Positions 7,939 through 16,430 of a DNA stretch of 25,978 bases are shown in pieces (positions within the stretch are counted from its first letter, which is position 1; each line of letters opens with the position of its first letter). The stretch spans positions 1-25,978 of the forward strand of contig CAKOYQ010000018.1 in NCBI GenBank assembly GCA_934130935.1, read 5' to 3'. Source of the DNA: an uncultured Clostridia bacterium. GTDB taxonomy: Bacteria > Bacillota > Clostridia > TANB77 > CAG-508. Below the pieces are notes generated by a model. That model was not told the origin of the DNA. It was given only the letters and a program-made list of their open reading frames with translations, and searched no databases. A program made the translations under genes and the position numbers.

Positions 7939-8853
7939 ATGGAGAAATATATAGTAAACCAAGAAGAACAGGGAAAAAGACTCGATATATATGTAGTAAA
8001 TAAAAGTAGTGAATTGACAAGAACAGCGGTACAAAGACTTATAGAACAAGAACACATTCTAGTAAATGGACGAAAACAGAAGGCATCATATAAAGTTCTT
8101 GAGGGAGATATTATTACAATAGAAAGAGTTGAGGCAAAATCTATTGAGCTTAAGGCACAAGAGATACCAATAGAGATTGTTTATGAAGATAAAGATATAA
8201 TTGTTGTTAATAAACCTAAGGGAATGGTAGTTCATCCTGCTAATGGAAATCCAGATGGAACATTAGTAAATGCAATAATGGCAATTTGCGGAGATAGTTT
8301 ATCAGGAATAGGTGGAGAAATAAGACCTGGAATTGTACATCGATTAGATAAAGATACCTCAGGATTAATAATAGTTGCAAAAAATGACAAAGCACATGTG
8401 AATATGAGTGAACAAATAAAGAATCATGAAGTAAAGAAAACATATATTGCGTTAGTTAGGGGAAAAGTAAAAGAAAATGAAGCAACCATAGACATGCCAG
8501 TTGGTAGAAGTTCTTCAGATAGAAAGAAAATGGCAGTTACTAAAAATGGAAAAAATGCAATAACACATATAAAAGTTTTAAAAAGGTATGATAAATATAC
8601 ATTATTAGAAATAAATATAGAAACAGGAAGAACACATCAAATACGTGTGCACTTGGCACATATTGGATATCCAGTTGTTGGAGATTATACTTATTCAAAT
8701 GGAAAAAATGAGTTTGGAGTTGTAGGTCAGTGTTTACATGCAAGGTATTTAGAGTTCAAACATCCTATAACTGGGAAAAAAATGAAATTAGAGGCTCATA
8801 TACCAGAATATTTAGAAGAAATTTTAAAACAACTTGATATTAAGTCAGAATAA
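7939..8853 (+). CDS. rluD: RluD-family 23S rRNA pseudouridine synthase
   Basis: 304 residues. An N-terminal S4 RNA-binding domain (~1-60: GKRLDIYVV...TRTAVQRLIEQEHILVNGR) is followed by the catalytic domain with motif NKPKGMVVHP and the signature GIVHRLDKDTSG (134-142), whose Asp137 is the catalytic nucleophile. GRTHQIRVHLAHIGYPVVGD follows as in all RluA/RluD family members. It isomerises uridines in large-subunit rRNA; the exact site cannot be told from the sequence, and RluD/YlyB-type is the best fit because an S4 domain is present. Ribosome site GAGGAAGGA. The upstream repeat separates it from the membrane-protein gene, with which it may still be co-transcribed. Confidence 0.92.
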   Translation: MEKYIVNQEEQGKRLDIYVVNKSSELTRTAVQRLIEQEHILVNGRKQKASYKVLEGDIITIERVEAKSIELKAQEIPIEIVYEDKDIIVVNKPKGMVVHPANGNPDGTLVNAIMAICGDSLSGIGGEIRPGIVHRLDKDTSGLIIVAKNDKAHVNMSEQIKNHEVKKTYIALVRGKVKENEATIDMPVGRSSSDRKKMAVTKNGKNAITHIKVLKRYDKYTLLEINIETGRTHQIRVHLAHIGYPVVGDYTYSNGKNEFGVVGQCLHARYLEFKHPITGKKMKLEAHIPEYLEEILKQLDIKSE

Positions 8854-9016
8854 AAAATAAAATCTGGCAAGACAATCTTGCCAGAAAATCTATATAAAGC
8901 CTTTTAGAAAAGTAAAAGGAATTAATATATAATATGCGTAAATATAAAAAAAAAGAACCAGTCCAAAGAGGTAAGAAAATAAAAAAGCAATTACTATAAT
9001 GTAAAAATAAATGGAA
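8854..9016. other. Gap with a perfect stem-loop
   Basis: A perfect 10-bp stem TCTGGCAAGA (8863-8872) / TCTTGCCAGA (8876-8885) with a 3-nt loop lies 10 bases behind the rluD stop. It lacks a T-run on the plus strand, though the minus strand reads TTTTATTTTTTAT after it. A 21-codon, Lys-rich ORF at 8934-8999 (MRKYKKKEPV...) has no ribosome site and is not called. Confidence 0.5.
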
Positions 9017-9049
9017 AGGGCAAAAACGGAACCGACCCCCAATTGCCCT
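9017..9049 (+). repeat. GGGCAA...TTGCCC hairpin repeat, copy 2
   Basis: Same element as at 7891, with one A-to-C change (CCCCC in place of CCCCA). It ends about 4 bases before the ribosome site of the next pseudouridine synthase gene. Confidence 0.9.
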
Positions 9050-9066
9050 TTTAGAAAGGAGCTGAA

Positions 9067-9786
9067 ATGGAAGAAAGGCTACAAAAATATTTAGCGAGCT
9101 GTGGTGTTGATTCAAGAAGAAAATGTGAAGATTATATTTTGCAGGGAAGAGTTCAAGTAAATGAGAAAAAAGTTACTGAACTTGGAACTAAAATAAATCC
9201 AGAAAGTGATATTGTAAAATTTGATGGGAAAATTGTGAATATAGCAAAAAAAATGGAATATATTTTACTAAATAAACCGATTGGATATGTAACTACTGTA
9301 AATGACCAATTTGGAAGAGATACTGTACTAGATTTAGTAAAAGTAAAAGAGAGGGTTGTTCCTGTAGGAAGATTAGACATGTATACATCAGGAGCGCTGA
9401 TATTGACAAATGATGGCGATTTTATTTATAAAGTTACACATCCAAAACACGAAATTAAAAAGACATATACAGTAACTATACAAGGGATAGTTCAAAATAA
9501 TGAAGTTGAGCAACTGAGAAAAGGAGTATTAATTGATGATTATGTAACTAAACCTGCTGGTGTAAAGATTTTAAAAACAGATATTGATAAAAATATATCA
9601 AGACTTGAAATTGTAATACATGAAGGGAAAAATAGACAAGTAAGGAAGATGTGTGAAGCGGTAGGAAGAAAAGTATTAGCTTTACACAGAAGCAAAATAG
9701 GAAATATAGGAGTTAAAGACTTAAAACTTGGAGAATGGAGATATTTGCAGAAAAAAGAAATTCAAGGATTATTAAAAGTTAAATAA
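9067..9786 (+). CDS. rluB: RsuA/RluB-family rRNA pseudouridine synthase
   Basis: 239 residues. An S4 domain (1-60: EERLQKYLASCGVDSRRKCEDYILQGRVQVN) is followed by the RsuA/RluB/RluE-family catalytic domain: LLNKPIGYVTTVNDQFGR, the signature VPVGRLDMYTSGALILTNDG (catalytic Asp104), then EGKNRQVRKMCEAVG. The RluB type modifies a uridine in the peptidyl-transferase region of 23S rRNA; within this family RluB and RsuA are hard to separate by eye, and RluB is preferred for Firmicutes. Ribosome site AGAAAGGAG, start ATG 9067. It is the second pseudouridine synthase in a row, also preceded by the GGGCAA repeat. Confidence 0.9.
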   Translation: MEERLQKYLASCGVDSRRKCEDYILQGRVQVNEKKVTELGTKINPESDIVKFDGKIVNIAKKMEYILLNKPIGYVTTVNDQFGRDTVLDLVKVKERVVPVGRLDMYTSGALILTNDGDFIYKVTHPKHEIKKTYTVTIQGIVQNNEVEQLRKGVLIDDYVTKPAGVKILKTDIDKNISRLEIVIHEGKNRQVRKMCEAVGRKVLALHRSKIGNIGVKDLKLGEWRYLQKKEIQGLLKVK

Positions 9787-9791
9787 AATTA

Positions 9792-9820
9792 TTGAAAATA
9801 AAATAAATAAAGTATATAAT
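9792..9820 (+). promoter_or_regulatory. Sigma-A promoter of the S1-domain gene
   Basis: TTGAAA (9792-9797), 17-base spacer, TATAAT (9815-9820), 38 bases before the start codon. Confidence 0.7.
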
Positions 9821-9857
9821 AATATTATTAAAACAAAAGAAAAAGGAGCAAAAGAAA

Positions 9858-10313
9858 ATGGAAGTCAAACAAGGTCAGATAGTTGAAGGAACCGTAACAG
9901 GTATACAACCATATGGAGTTTTTATAAAATTAGAAAACGGAGAAAATGGATTGGTATATATAGAAGATTTATCTGTTGCAAGAATAAAATCTCCAGCAGA
10001 AAGAGTAAAAATTGGACAAGAGATAAAATGTATGGTAAAATATATAGATGAAAATACAGGAAGAATTAGCTTGTCATATAAAAATTGTTTAGGCACATGG
10101 GAAGATAATATAAAGAAATTTAAAGAAGGAATGACTGTAAAAGGTATTGTAAGAGATACTGAAAAAAATAAAAATGGAATATTTATTGAACTAACGCCTA
10201 ATTTAGTCGGAATGGCTGAATATACCGAAGAATTAAAATATGGAGAAACTGTAGATGTGTGTATTAAGAGGATACTACCAGAAAAGAAAAAAGTTAAATT
10301 AATAATAGTTTAA
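9858..10313 (+). CDS. S1 RNA-binding domain protein (two S1 folds)
   Basis: 151 residues. Residues ~3-72 are a clear S1 domain (GQIVEGTVTGIQPYGVFIKLENGENGLVYIEDLS...VGQ/IGQEIKCMVKYID...RISLSYK). Residues ~88-150 form a second, more divergent one (GMTVKGIVRDTEKNKNGIFIELTPNLVGMAEY). Similar short S1 proteins of Firmicutes (YugI/GSP13 type) bind RNA or ribosomes, but the specific role is not known. Ribosome site AAAAGGAG. It has its own promoter and may be read on into the next gene, 57 bases downstream. Confidence 0.85.
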   Translation: MEVKQGQIVEGTVTGIQPYGVFIKLENGENGLVYIEDLSVARIKSPAERVKIGQEIKCMVKYIDENTGRISLSYKNCLGTWEDNIKKFKEGMTVKGIVRDTEKNKNGIFIELTPNLVGMAEYTEELKYGETVDVCIKRILPEKKKVKLIIV

Positions 10314-10370
10314 ATAACTAAGCATAAAAAGGGACTTAAATTAGTCACTAAAATATAAGGAGGGATTGAA

Positions 10371-11312
10371 ATGGTTGAAGATAACCAAATCAAAGCACAA
10401 GTATCACCATTTGCAATAAGAAAGGGTGAAATAAAAACATTTGATGGGAAAGACGGGTATGTTTCAATGAATCAAATTGTTCATAAAATAAATATAGGAC
10501 ATATAACAGATATTCATTTTGAAATACTAGAATTAGTAAATGAATTTGAATTTATCACATCAAGACAATTATATCAGATGTTAGAATGGAAAGGAATAAA
10601 TCCTAAGTCACAAGACAAATTAAATAATAAGTTAGATCAACTTGTAAAATCTAAGATTTTAACAAGATATTATTTTACATCAGAAGAAGGAAAAGGCATA
10701 TATAGAATATATTGCTTAGAAAAGATGGGAAAATATTTGTTGACTTCAAAAGAAATTGAATGTAAATGGCAACAAACAGATAATGTAAAACCAGTTCCTA
10801 TGATAAAGAAAAGATTGGCAGGAAACCAAACACTAATTGCATATTTAAGAAAAGTAAAAGCATTTGATAGTTATGTGGTAAAACCAGCCATAAAAGCAAA
10901 AGTGTCAGGAAAAGTTTTCAAAGCAACAGGGGGATCTGTAAGGCTTACTAAAAACAGTAAATCAATAACATTTTTGTTTGAAGTAATTAGAAGAGAGCCT
11001 GAATGGCAAAAGAAATTAATAGATAAGATGGAAATGTATAAAGAATTTTATGAGAACTTTGTACAAGGAGATTCAGGATTTTCTGCTATGCCACAATTAA
11101 TACTTGTATGTGAAGATGATAAACATACAGCTGAGACATTTAAAGAAATTGTAAAAAATAAACTAGAAATACCTCAAATTAAATTATATTTTACAACAGA
11201 TTTAAGGCAAAATAGCGAAACTCTTGAAAACACATTAATAGAATTTAGATTAGATGAAACAACAAAAAAATATAAAATGTTTAATGTTGAAGCGAAAATA
11301 TTAGGGATATAA
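10371..11312 (+). CDS. Winged-helix protein, replication-relaxation-like, unknown role
   Basis: 313 residues, strong AAGGAGGG site. After an N-terminal ~40 residues there is a winged-helix segment (HFEILELVNEFEFITSRQLYQMLEWKGI...LNNKLDQLVKSKILTRYYF), in which FITSRQLYQML is the recognition-helix-like part. The C-terminal half holds FLFEVIRREPEWQKKLIDKMEMYKEF and PQLILVCEDD, the pattern of the Replic_Relax family, whose plasmid members act in replication or DNA processing. Here it sits in a chromosomal housekeeping block, so a DNA-binding or regulatory role is as likely. It is followed after 23 bases by the acyltransferase-fold gene, probably one operon. Confidence 0.55.
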   Translation: MVEDNQIKAQVSPFAIRKGEIKTFDGKDGYVSMNQIVHKINIGHITDIHFEILELVNEFEFITSRQLYQMLEWKGINPKSQDKLNNKLDQLVKSKILTRYYFTSEEGKGIYRIYCLEKMGKYLLTSKEIECKWQQTDNVKPVPMIKKRLAGNQTLIAYLRKVKAFDSYVVKPAIKAKVSGKVFKATGGSVRLTKNSKSITFLFEVIRREPEWQKKLIDKMEMYKEFYENFVQGDSGFSAMPQLILVCEDDKHTAETFKEIVKNKLEIPQIKLYFTTDLRQNSETLENTLIEFRLDETTKKYKMFNVEAKILGI

Positions 11313-11335
11313 AGAAATAGAAGGAGAAGACAAAG

Positions 11336-12190
11336 ATGTTTGGATATAGATCTGATGGCAAGAAGATTAAGGATTTACCACCGATTTTTAAGATTATGCC
11401 TTGTGTAATGCCAGAAAGAGTAGATTCACAGGTATATTTTAAACAAGACATAGCTTTAAAATCTTTGGACGAGTATATAGATCGAAAGGCAGAAGAAGGA
11501 ATAAAAATTTCTTATATGAATATTGTTTATGCAGCGATTGTAAAAATAATAGGAGAGAGACCAAATTTAAATAGGTTTGCAATGAATGGTAGCTTATACC
11601 AGAGAAATAAAGTATATGTGTCACTTGTTATTAAAAAGAGTTTAACAGATGATGGAACAGAAACACCAATAAAACTTGATTTTGATGGAAGTGAAAATAT
11701 TTTTGAAATAAAAAATAAATTAGATGAAGCAATAGAAAAAAATAAAGAAGTATCTAATATGAATGGTACAGATAAATTAACATTAGCATTTAGTTTTATA
11801 CCAAATGGATTGATACGAGTGGCATTTAAATTTTTGATGTTTTTAGATAAACATGGACTAATGCCAAAAAAAATAATTGAAGTAAGTCCATTTCATACAA
11901 GTGTTTTTTTAACTAATGTAGGTTCTTTAGGAATTGATAGTATATATCATCATATATATAATTTTGGAACTACCAGTATGTTTTTCTCAATGGGAAAAAA
12001 GAAAAAAAGTTATATATATGAAGATGATGAGTTTAGACAAGAAAAATGTATTACATTAGCATTTGTTGGTGATGAAAGAATTTGTGATGGATATTATTAT
12101 GCATCTTCTTTTAAACTATTGTCTAAGTATTTAAAAAAACCTGAACTTTTAGAGGGAAATGTTGAAGAAAAAAAGAATATGGTCATGTAA
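11336..12190 (+). CDS. 2-oxoacid dehydrogenase acyltransferase (CAT)-fold protein lacking the catalytic His
   Basis: 284 residues, ribosome site AAGGAGAAG. The fold resembles chloramphenicol acetyltransferase and the catalytic domain of E2 subunits: PERVDSQVYFKQDI, ISYMNIVYAAIVKII...PNLNRFAMNGSLYQRNKVYVSLVIKKS, SPFHTSVFLTNVGSLGID and the closing AFVGDERICDGYYYASSFKLL. In active enzymes the last motif is DHRxxDG; here it is DERICDG, with Glu replacing the general-base His. No lipoyl domain is present. It is therefore probably not a classical acyltransferase. It may be a non-catalytic relative or use another mechanism. Operon with the preceding winged-helix gene is likely. Confidence 0.7.
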   Translation: MFGYRSDGKKIKDLPPIFKIMPCVMPERVDSQVYFKQDIALKSLDEYIDRKAEEGIKISYMNIVYAAIVKIIGERPNLNRFAMNGSLYQRNKVYVSLVIKKSLTDDGTETPIKLDFDGSENIFEIKNKLDEAIEKNKEVSNMNGTDKLTLAFSFIPNGLIRVAFKFLMFLDKHGLMPKKIIEVSPFHTSVFLTNVGSLGIDSIYHHIYNFGTTSMFFSMGKKKKSYIYEDDEFRQEKCITLAFVGDERICDGYYYASSFKLLSKYLKKPELLEGNVEEKKNMVM

Positions 12191-12233
12191 GTATAATTAT
12201 TTTAAGTTTAACTAAAATTTTTCTGTAAAAATA

Positions 12234-12262
12234 TTGACAATATTATATTAATATGGTATTAT
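12234..12262 (+). promoter_or_regulatory. Promoter of tRNA-Arg(TCT)
   Basis: TTGACA (12234-12239), 17-base spacer, TATTAT (12257-12262), 18 bases before the tRNA. Confidence 0.85.
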
Positions 12263-12280
12263 ATTTAGGTGTTAAGAAAT

Positions 12281-12357
<77 letters not shown>

Positions 12358-12366
12358 TAAATTTTT

Positions 12367-12420
12367 AAATAGATTAAAAAAAAACTGAGTTTGTAGTTTT
12401 TATTTTAATCTATTTTTTTA
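12367..12420 (+). terminator. Terminator of the tRNA-Arg(TCT) transcript
   Basis: 13-bp stem AAATAGATTAAAA (12367-12379) / TTTTAATCTATTT (12403-12415), further pairing inside, ending in a T7 run. Confidence 0.85.
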
Positions 12421-12427
12421 TTTAAAA

Positions 12428-12460
12428 AGGGCAAGAACGGAACCGACCCCAAATTGCCCT
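12428..12460 (+). repeat. GGGCAA...TTGCCC hairpin repeat, copy 3
   Basis: Same 33-bp element, with one A-to-G change (GGGCAAGAACGG). It lies between the tRNA terminator and the pyrG ribosome site. Confidence 0.9.
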
Positions 12461-12487
12461 AAATATATAGGAAAGGAATGTGAAAAA

Positions 12488-14089
12488 ATGAATACAAAAT
12501 ATATTTTTGTAACAGGAGGAGTAGTATCAGGACTAGGAAAAGGAATAACAGCTGCATCATTAGGTAGACTATTAAAAAATAGAGGTTATAAAGTAACAAT
12601 TCAAAAATTTGATCCATATATAAATGTGGATCCAGGTACAATGAGCCCATATGAACATGGAGAAGTTTTTGTAACTGATGATGGAGCAGAAACAGATTTA
12701 GATTTGGGACACTATGAAAGGTTTATAGATGAAAATTTAACACAAAATTCAAGTGTAACAATGGGAAAAATTTATTCAAGTGTTATAGAAAAGGAAAGAA
12801 GAGGAGATTATTTAGGTAAGACAGTACAAGTAATACCTCATATAACAAATGAAATAAAAGAAAAGATATATAGTTTTGAAGATACTGACACAGATATAGT
12901 AATAACAGAAGTTGGTGGAACTGTAGGAGATATAGAAGGTTTGTCTATAATAGAAGCAATTCGCCAAGTTGGATTAGAGAAAAATCCAGAAGATGTTGTA
13001 TATATACATGTAACTTTGTTGCCATATATATTTGGTTCAAATGAAATAAAATCTAAACCAACACAACACTCTGTAAAAGAGCTACAGAGTTTTGGTATAA
13101 AACCTGATATATTAGTATGCAGGACGGAACAAGACATACCAGATAATATAAGAGAAAAACTTGCACTATTTTGTAATGTTAGAAAAACAAGTGTAATTCA
13201 AAACAAAACAGCAGACAATTTATATGCAGTGCCTTTAATGCTTGAAGAAGAGGGCTTAGCTAGAGAAGTATGTAATCATTTAAGACTTGATAAATATGTG
13301 CCAGATAATAGAGAATGGCAAGAAATGATAGATAATGTAAGAAGTATTGGAGATAAAACTGTAAATATTGCAATAGTTGGAAAATACATTAAATTAGATG
13401 ATTCATATTTATCAGTAATTGAAAGCTTACATCATGCAGGATTTGCAAATAAAGTTAAGGTAAGTATAAAATTAATAGATTGTGAATCAATAAATCCAGA
13501 AACAGCAAAAGAAAAATTGTCAGGGTTACAAGGAATTATAGTACCTGGAGGATTTGGAAATAGAGGAGTAGAAGGAAAAATTGAAACAATTAAATATGCA
13601 AGAGAAAATAATATCCCATTTTTAGGAATTTGTTTAGGAATGCAAATGGCAGTTGTAGAATTTGCAAGAAATGTTCTAGGATTAAAAGATGCAAATTCAT
13701 CTGAATTTAATGAAACAACATCAAATCCTGTTATCCACATAATGGAAGAACAAATAGGCATAGACAAAAAGGGAGGAACAATGAGGCTTGGAACTTATCC
13801 ATGTATAATAAAAGATGGAACACTTGCAAAACAATTATATGGTGCTGAAAAAATTTCTGAAAGACATAGACACAGATATGAGTATAATAATGAATACAAA
13901 GAAAAATTAGAAAATGCGGGCTTAATTTGCTCTGGAACATCTCCTGATGGAAAATTAGTTGAAATTGTAGAATATAAAAATCATCCATATTTTATAGCTG
14001 GACAATTTCATCCAGAGTTTAAATCGAGACCTAATAGACCAGCTCCATTATTTGTTGGATTAATAGAGGCTGCTAAAAGTATAATTTAG
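12488..14089 (+). CDS. pyrG: CTP synthase
   Basis: 533 residues, the usual length. It makes CTP from UTP, ATP and glutamine, the last step of pyrimidine nucleotide synthesis. The N-terminal synthetase domain starts with KYIFVTGGVVSGLGKGITAASLGRLL (P-loop), followed by KFDPYINVDPGTMSPYEHGEVFVTDDGAETDLDLGHYERF and EVGGTVGDIE. The C-terminal class I glutamine amidotransferase domain has GGFGNRGVEGK, the nucleophile elbow GICLGMQ (Cys382) and the HPEF triad part (His/Glu), all intact. Ribosome site AGGAAAGGA. No CTP-attenuation structure is obvious in the short leader, which is filled by the GGGCAA repeat. Confidence 0.97.
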   Translation: MNTKYIFVTGGVVSGLGKGITAASLGRLLKNRGYKVTIQKFDPYINVDPGTMSPYEHGEVFVTDDGAETDLDLGHYERFIDENLTQNSSVTMGKIYSSVIEKERRGDYLGKTVQVIPHITNEIKEKIYSFEDTDTDIVITEVGGTVGDIEGLSIIEAIRQVGLEKNPEDVVYIHVTLLPYIFGSNEIKSKPTQHSVKELQSFGIKPDILVCRTEQDIPDNIREKLALFCNVRKTSVIQNKTADNLYAVPLMLEEEGLAREVCNHLRLDKYVPDNREWQEMIDNVRSIGDKTVNIAIVGKYIKLDDSYLSVIESLHHAGFANKVKVSIKLIDCESINPETAKEKLSGLQGIIVPGGFGNRGVEGKIETIKYARENNIPFLGICLGMQMAVVEFARNVLGLKDANSSEFNETTSNPVIHIMEEQIGIDKKGGTMRLGTYPCIIKDGTLAKQLYGAEKISERHRHRYEYNNEYKEKLENAGLICSGTSPDGKLVEIVEYKNHPYFIAGQFHPEFKSRPNRPAPLFVGLIEAAKSII

Positions 14090-14328
14090 ATACTAGGAAA
14101 GAAATATATAATTTTATCGTTTAACTGTGGACACTTTGCTATTTTAAATTTGTTTGCAACAAATTTAGAATACCTTGTTAAACTTTAAGATTGTATATTT
14201 TTTTGTATATAAAAGTCTACCATAATGAGTACTTTCAAAGTTTTTCTTATTTGTTCTAAAATTAAAATAACTTGCATAAAATAATTTGAATGTAATTGTG
14301 AACTTTATGTGAAAATTAAATAAAACTA
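14090..14328. other. Intergenic region between pyrG and the groE promoter
   Basis: No gene seen. It contains a perfect 9-bp stem AAATTTGTT (14146-14154) / AACAAATTT (14158-14166) with loop TGC but no T-run behind it, and a T7 tract near 14200. The end of the pyrG transcript is not clear. Confidence 0.4.
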
Positions 14329-14357
14329 TTGACAAAGGATAAAATAGGGTATATATT
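14329..14357 (+). promoter_or_regulatory. groESL promoter
   Basis: TTGACA (14329-14334), 17-base spacer, TATATT (14352-14357), directly before the CIRCE operator. Confidence 0.85.
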
Positions 14358-14358
14358 A

Positions 14359-14385
14359 TTAGCAGTCAAACATAAAGAGTGCCAA
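14359..14385 (+). promoter_or_regulatory. CIRCE operator (HrcA binding site)
   Basis: TTAGCAGTC - 9 bases - GAGTGCCAA, against the consensus TTAGCACTC-N9-GAGTGCTAA: two mismatches, one per arm, spacing exact. It overlaps the expected transcription start, so HrcA would repress groESL until heat or misfolding stress. Confidence 0.9.
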
Positions 14386-14444
14386 AAAAACATAAAATGA
14401 TAAACATTTTGTGAATTATAATAATGAAAGGAAAGTGAAGAAAT

Positions 14445-14726
14445 ATGATAAAACCATTATCAGACAGAGTATTAGTAAAGATGAAAGAAAAGGAAGAAAC
14501 TACCAAAAGTGGAATTATCTTAGCAAGCTCAGCTCAAGAAAAGCCACAAGTTGCAGAAGTAATTGAAGTCGGACCAGGGAGGATGGTAGATGGCAAGAGA
14601 GAAACAATGGAAGTAAAGAAAGGCAACAATGTTGTTGTAAGTCAATATGGTGGAACAAAAGTAAAATATGAAGGCGAAGAATATGTTATTTTAAGAGAAG
14701 AAGACATATTAGCAATAGTAGAATAG
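14445..14726 (+). CDS. groES: Co-chaperonin GroES
   Basis: 93 residues, usual length. MIKPLSDRVLVKMKEKEETTKSGIIL begins the family signature, the mobile loop that docks onto GroEL follows (ETTKSGIILASSAQEKPQ), then VIEVGPGR and YGGTKVKYEGEEYVILREEDILAIVE. It caps GroEL rings in ATP-driven protein folding in the cytoplasm. Ribosome site GAAAGGAAAG. First gene of the CIRCE-controlled groESL operon. Confidence 0.97.
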   Translation: MIKPLSDRVLVKMKEKEETTKSGIILASSAQEKPQVAEVIEVGPGRMVDGKRETMEVKKGNNVVVSQYGGTKVKYEGEEYVILREEDILAIVE

Positions 14727-14733
14727 TTAGAAA

Positions 14734-14764
14734 GGGCAAAAACGGAACCGACCCCAAATTGCCC
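14734..14764 (+). repeat. GGGCAA...TTGCCC hairpin repeat, copy 4, inside groESL
   Basis: Same element, 8 bases after the groES stop and just before the groEL ribosome site (AGAAAGGAAGG). The inverted ends are GGGCAA (14734-14739) and TTGCCC (14759-14764). It fills most of the 58-base groES-groEL gap. Confidence 0.9.
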
Positions 14765-14784
14765 AAGAGAAAGGAAGGATAATT

Positions 14785-16422
14785 ATGGCTAAACAAATTA
14801 AATTTGGAGAAGATGCAAGAAAATCATTATTAGAAGGTGTTAATAAATTAGCAGACACAGTTAAAGTTACATTAGGACCAAAAGGAAGAAATGTAGTATT
14901 AGATAAAAGTTTTGGAGCACCACTTATTACAAATGATGGTGTAACAATAGCAAAAGAAATTGAATTAGAAGATAAATTTGAAAATATGGGAGCTCGCTTA
15001 GTAAAAGAAGTTTCTACTAAAACAAATGATGTTGCAGGAGATGGAACTACAACAGCAACAGTATTAGCACAAGCTATGATAAAAGAAGGTGTTAAAAATG
15101 TAGCAGCAGGAGCAGATCCTATGGCAATTAAAAGAGGTGTTGAAAAAGCTGTTGATAGTGCAGTTGAGGAGCTAAAGGAAATTACATCACCAGTTAATGG
15201 AAAAGAGGATATTGCAAGAGTTGCAAGTATTTCTGCAAATAATTCAGAAGTTGGAAGTTTGATTGCAGATGCCATGGAAAAAGTATCAAAAGATGGAGTA
15301 ATAACAATCGAGGAGTCAAAAACATCAAATACAGAATTAAATGTAGTAGAAGGAATGCAATTTGATAAAGGGTATGTGTCTCCTTATATGGTAACAGATA
15401 CAGAAAAAATGGAAGCAATAGTAGATAATCCATATATATTAATAACAGATAGAAAAATAAGCAATATTCAAGAAATATTACCATTACTAGAAAATTTAAT
15501 GCAATCATCTGGAAAGTTAGTAATAATTTGTGATGACATTGAAAGTGAAGCATTATCAACATTAATATTAAACAAATTAAGAGGAGTATTAAATGTTGTA
15601 GCTGTTAAAGCACCTGGATTTGGAGATAAGAGAAAAGCTATGCTAGAAGATATTGCAATTCTAACAGGTGGAGAAGTAATTTCACAAGATTTAGGAATGG
15701 AATTAAAAGATACACAAATAGAACAATTAGGTAGAGCAAAACAAATAAAAGTACAAAAAGAAAATACTATAATTGTTGATGGTTCAGGTAAAAAAGAAGA
15801 AATTTCAACTAGAATAAAACAAATAAAAGCTCAAATTGAAGAGACAAAGAGTGAATTTGATAAAGAAAACTTACAAGAGCGATTGGCTAAAATTGCTGGA
15901 GGAGTTGCAGTAATTGGCGTTGGAGCAGCAACAGAAGTTGAAATGAAAGACAAGAAACTAAGAATTGAAGATGCTCTTTCTGCAACAAAAGCAGCAGTAG
16001 AAGAAGGCATTGTAGCTGGTGGAGGTACAGCATATGTAAATATTATTCCAGCAGTTGAAAAAATTGCTAAGTCTTTAAATGGTGGAGAAAAATTAGGTGC
16101 TGAAATAGTATTAAAAGCATTAGAAGAACCAGTTAAACAAATTGCAAGAAATGCAGGATTAGAGCCAGCAGTTATTTTGGAAAATGTAAAGAAATCAGCA
16201 GTTGGATTTGGGTTTGATGCTGATAAGGAACAATATGTTGATATGAAAAAGGCTGGAATTGTTGACCCAACTAAAGTTACAAGAAGTGCATTACAAAATG
16301 CAGCATCAATCGCAGCTATGGTATTAACAACTGAAAGCTTAGTAACAGATGCACCAGAACCTAAAGGCTGTGGATGTGGAAATAACCATGAAATGGATAA
16401 TGGAATGGGTGGAATGTACTAG
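14785..16422 (+). CDS. groEL: Chaperonin GroEL
   Basis: 545 residues, full length. MAKQIKFGEDARKSLLEGVNKLADTVKVTLGPKGRNVVLDKS (equatorial domain start), VAGDGTTTATVLAQAM (ATP-binding loop), the apical domain around residues 190-375 and AAVEEGIVAGGGTAYV are intact. The C-terminal tail reads PKGCGCGNNHEMDNGMGGMY: it keeps a short version of the GGM tail that fills the cavity floor, and adds a Cys-Gly-Cys-Gly element not found in classical GroEL. Second gene of the operon behind the CIRCE operator. A small stem AGAGGC/GCCTCT followed by a T7 run at 16429-16463 may end the transcript. Confidence 0.98.
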   Translation: MAKQIKFGEDARKSLLEGVNKLADTVKVTLGPKGRNVVLDKSFGAPLITNDGVTIAKEIELEDKFENMGARLVKEVSTKTNDVAGDGTTTATVLAQAMIKEGVKNVAAGADPMAIKRGVEKAVDSAVEELKEITSPVNGKEDIARVASISANNSEVGSLIADAMEKVSKDGVITIEESKTSNTELNVVEGMQFDKGYVSPYMVTDTEKMEAIVDNPYILITDRKISNIQEILPLLENLMQSSGKLVIICDDIESEALSTLILNKLRGVLNVVAVKAPGFGDKRKAMLEDIAILTGGEVISQDLGMELKDTQIEQLGRAKQIKVQKENTIIVDGSGKKEEISTRIKQIKAQIEETKSEFDKENLQERLAKIAGGVAVIGVGAATEVEMKDKKLRIEDALSATKAAVEEGIVAGGGTAYVNIIPAVEKIAKSLNGGEKLGAEIVLKALEEPVKQIARNAGLEPAVILENVKKSAVGFGFDADKEQYVDMKKAGIVDPTKVTRSALQNAASIAAMVLTTESLVTDAPEPKGCGCGNNHEMDNGMGGMY

Positions 16423-16430
16423 AAGAAGAG

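Noticed and set aside
8934..8999. Lys-rich 21-codon ORF between the two pseudouridine synthase genes
   Set aside because: No ribosome site at a workable distance and composition explained by poly-A DNA.
14727..15275. 182-codon open frame on the minus strand
   Set aside because: Lies entirely antisense to groEL and the groES-groEL repeat; no ribosome site and a shadow composition.
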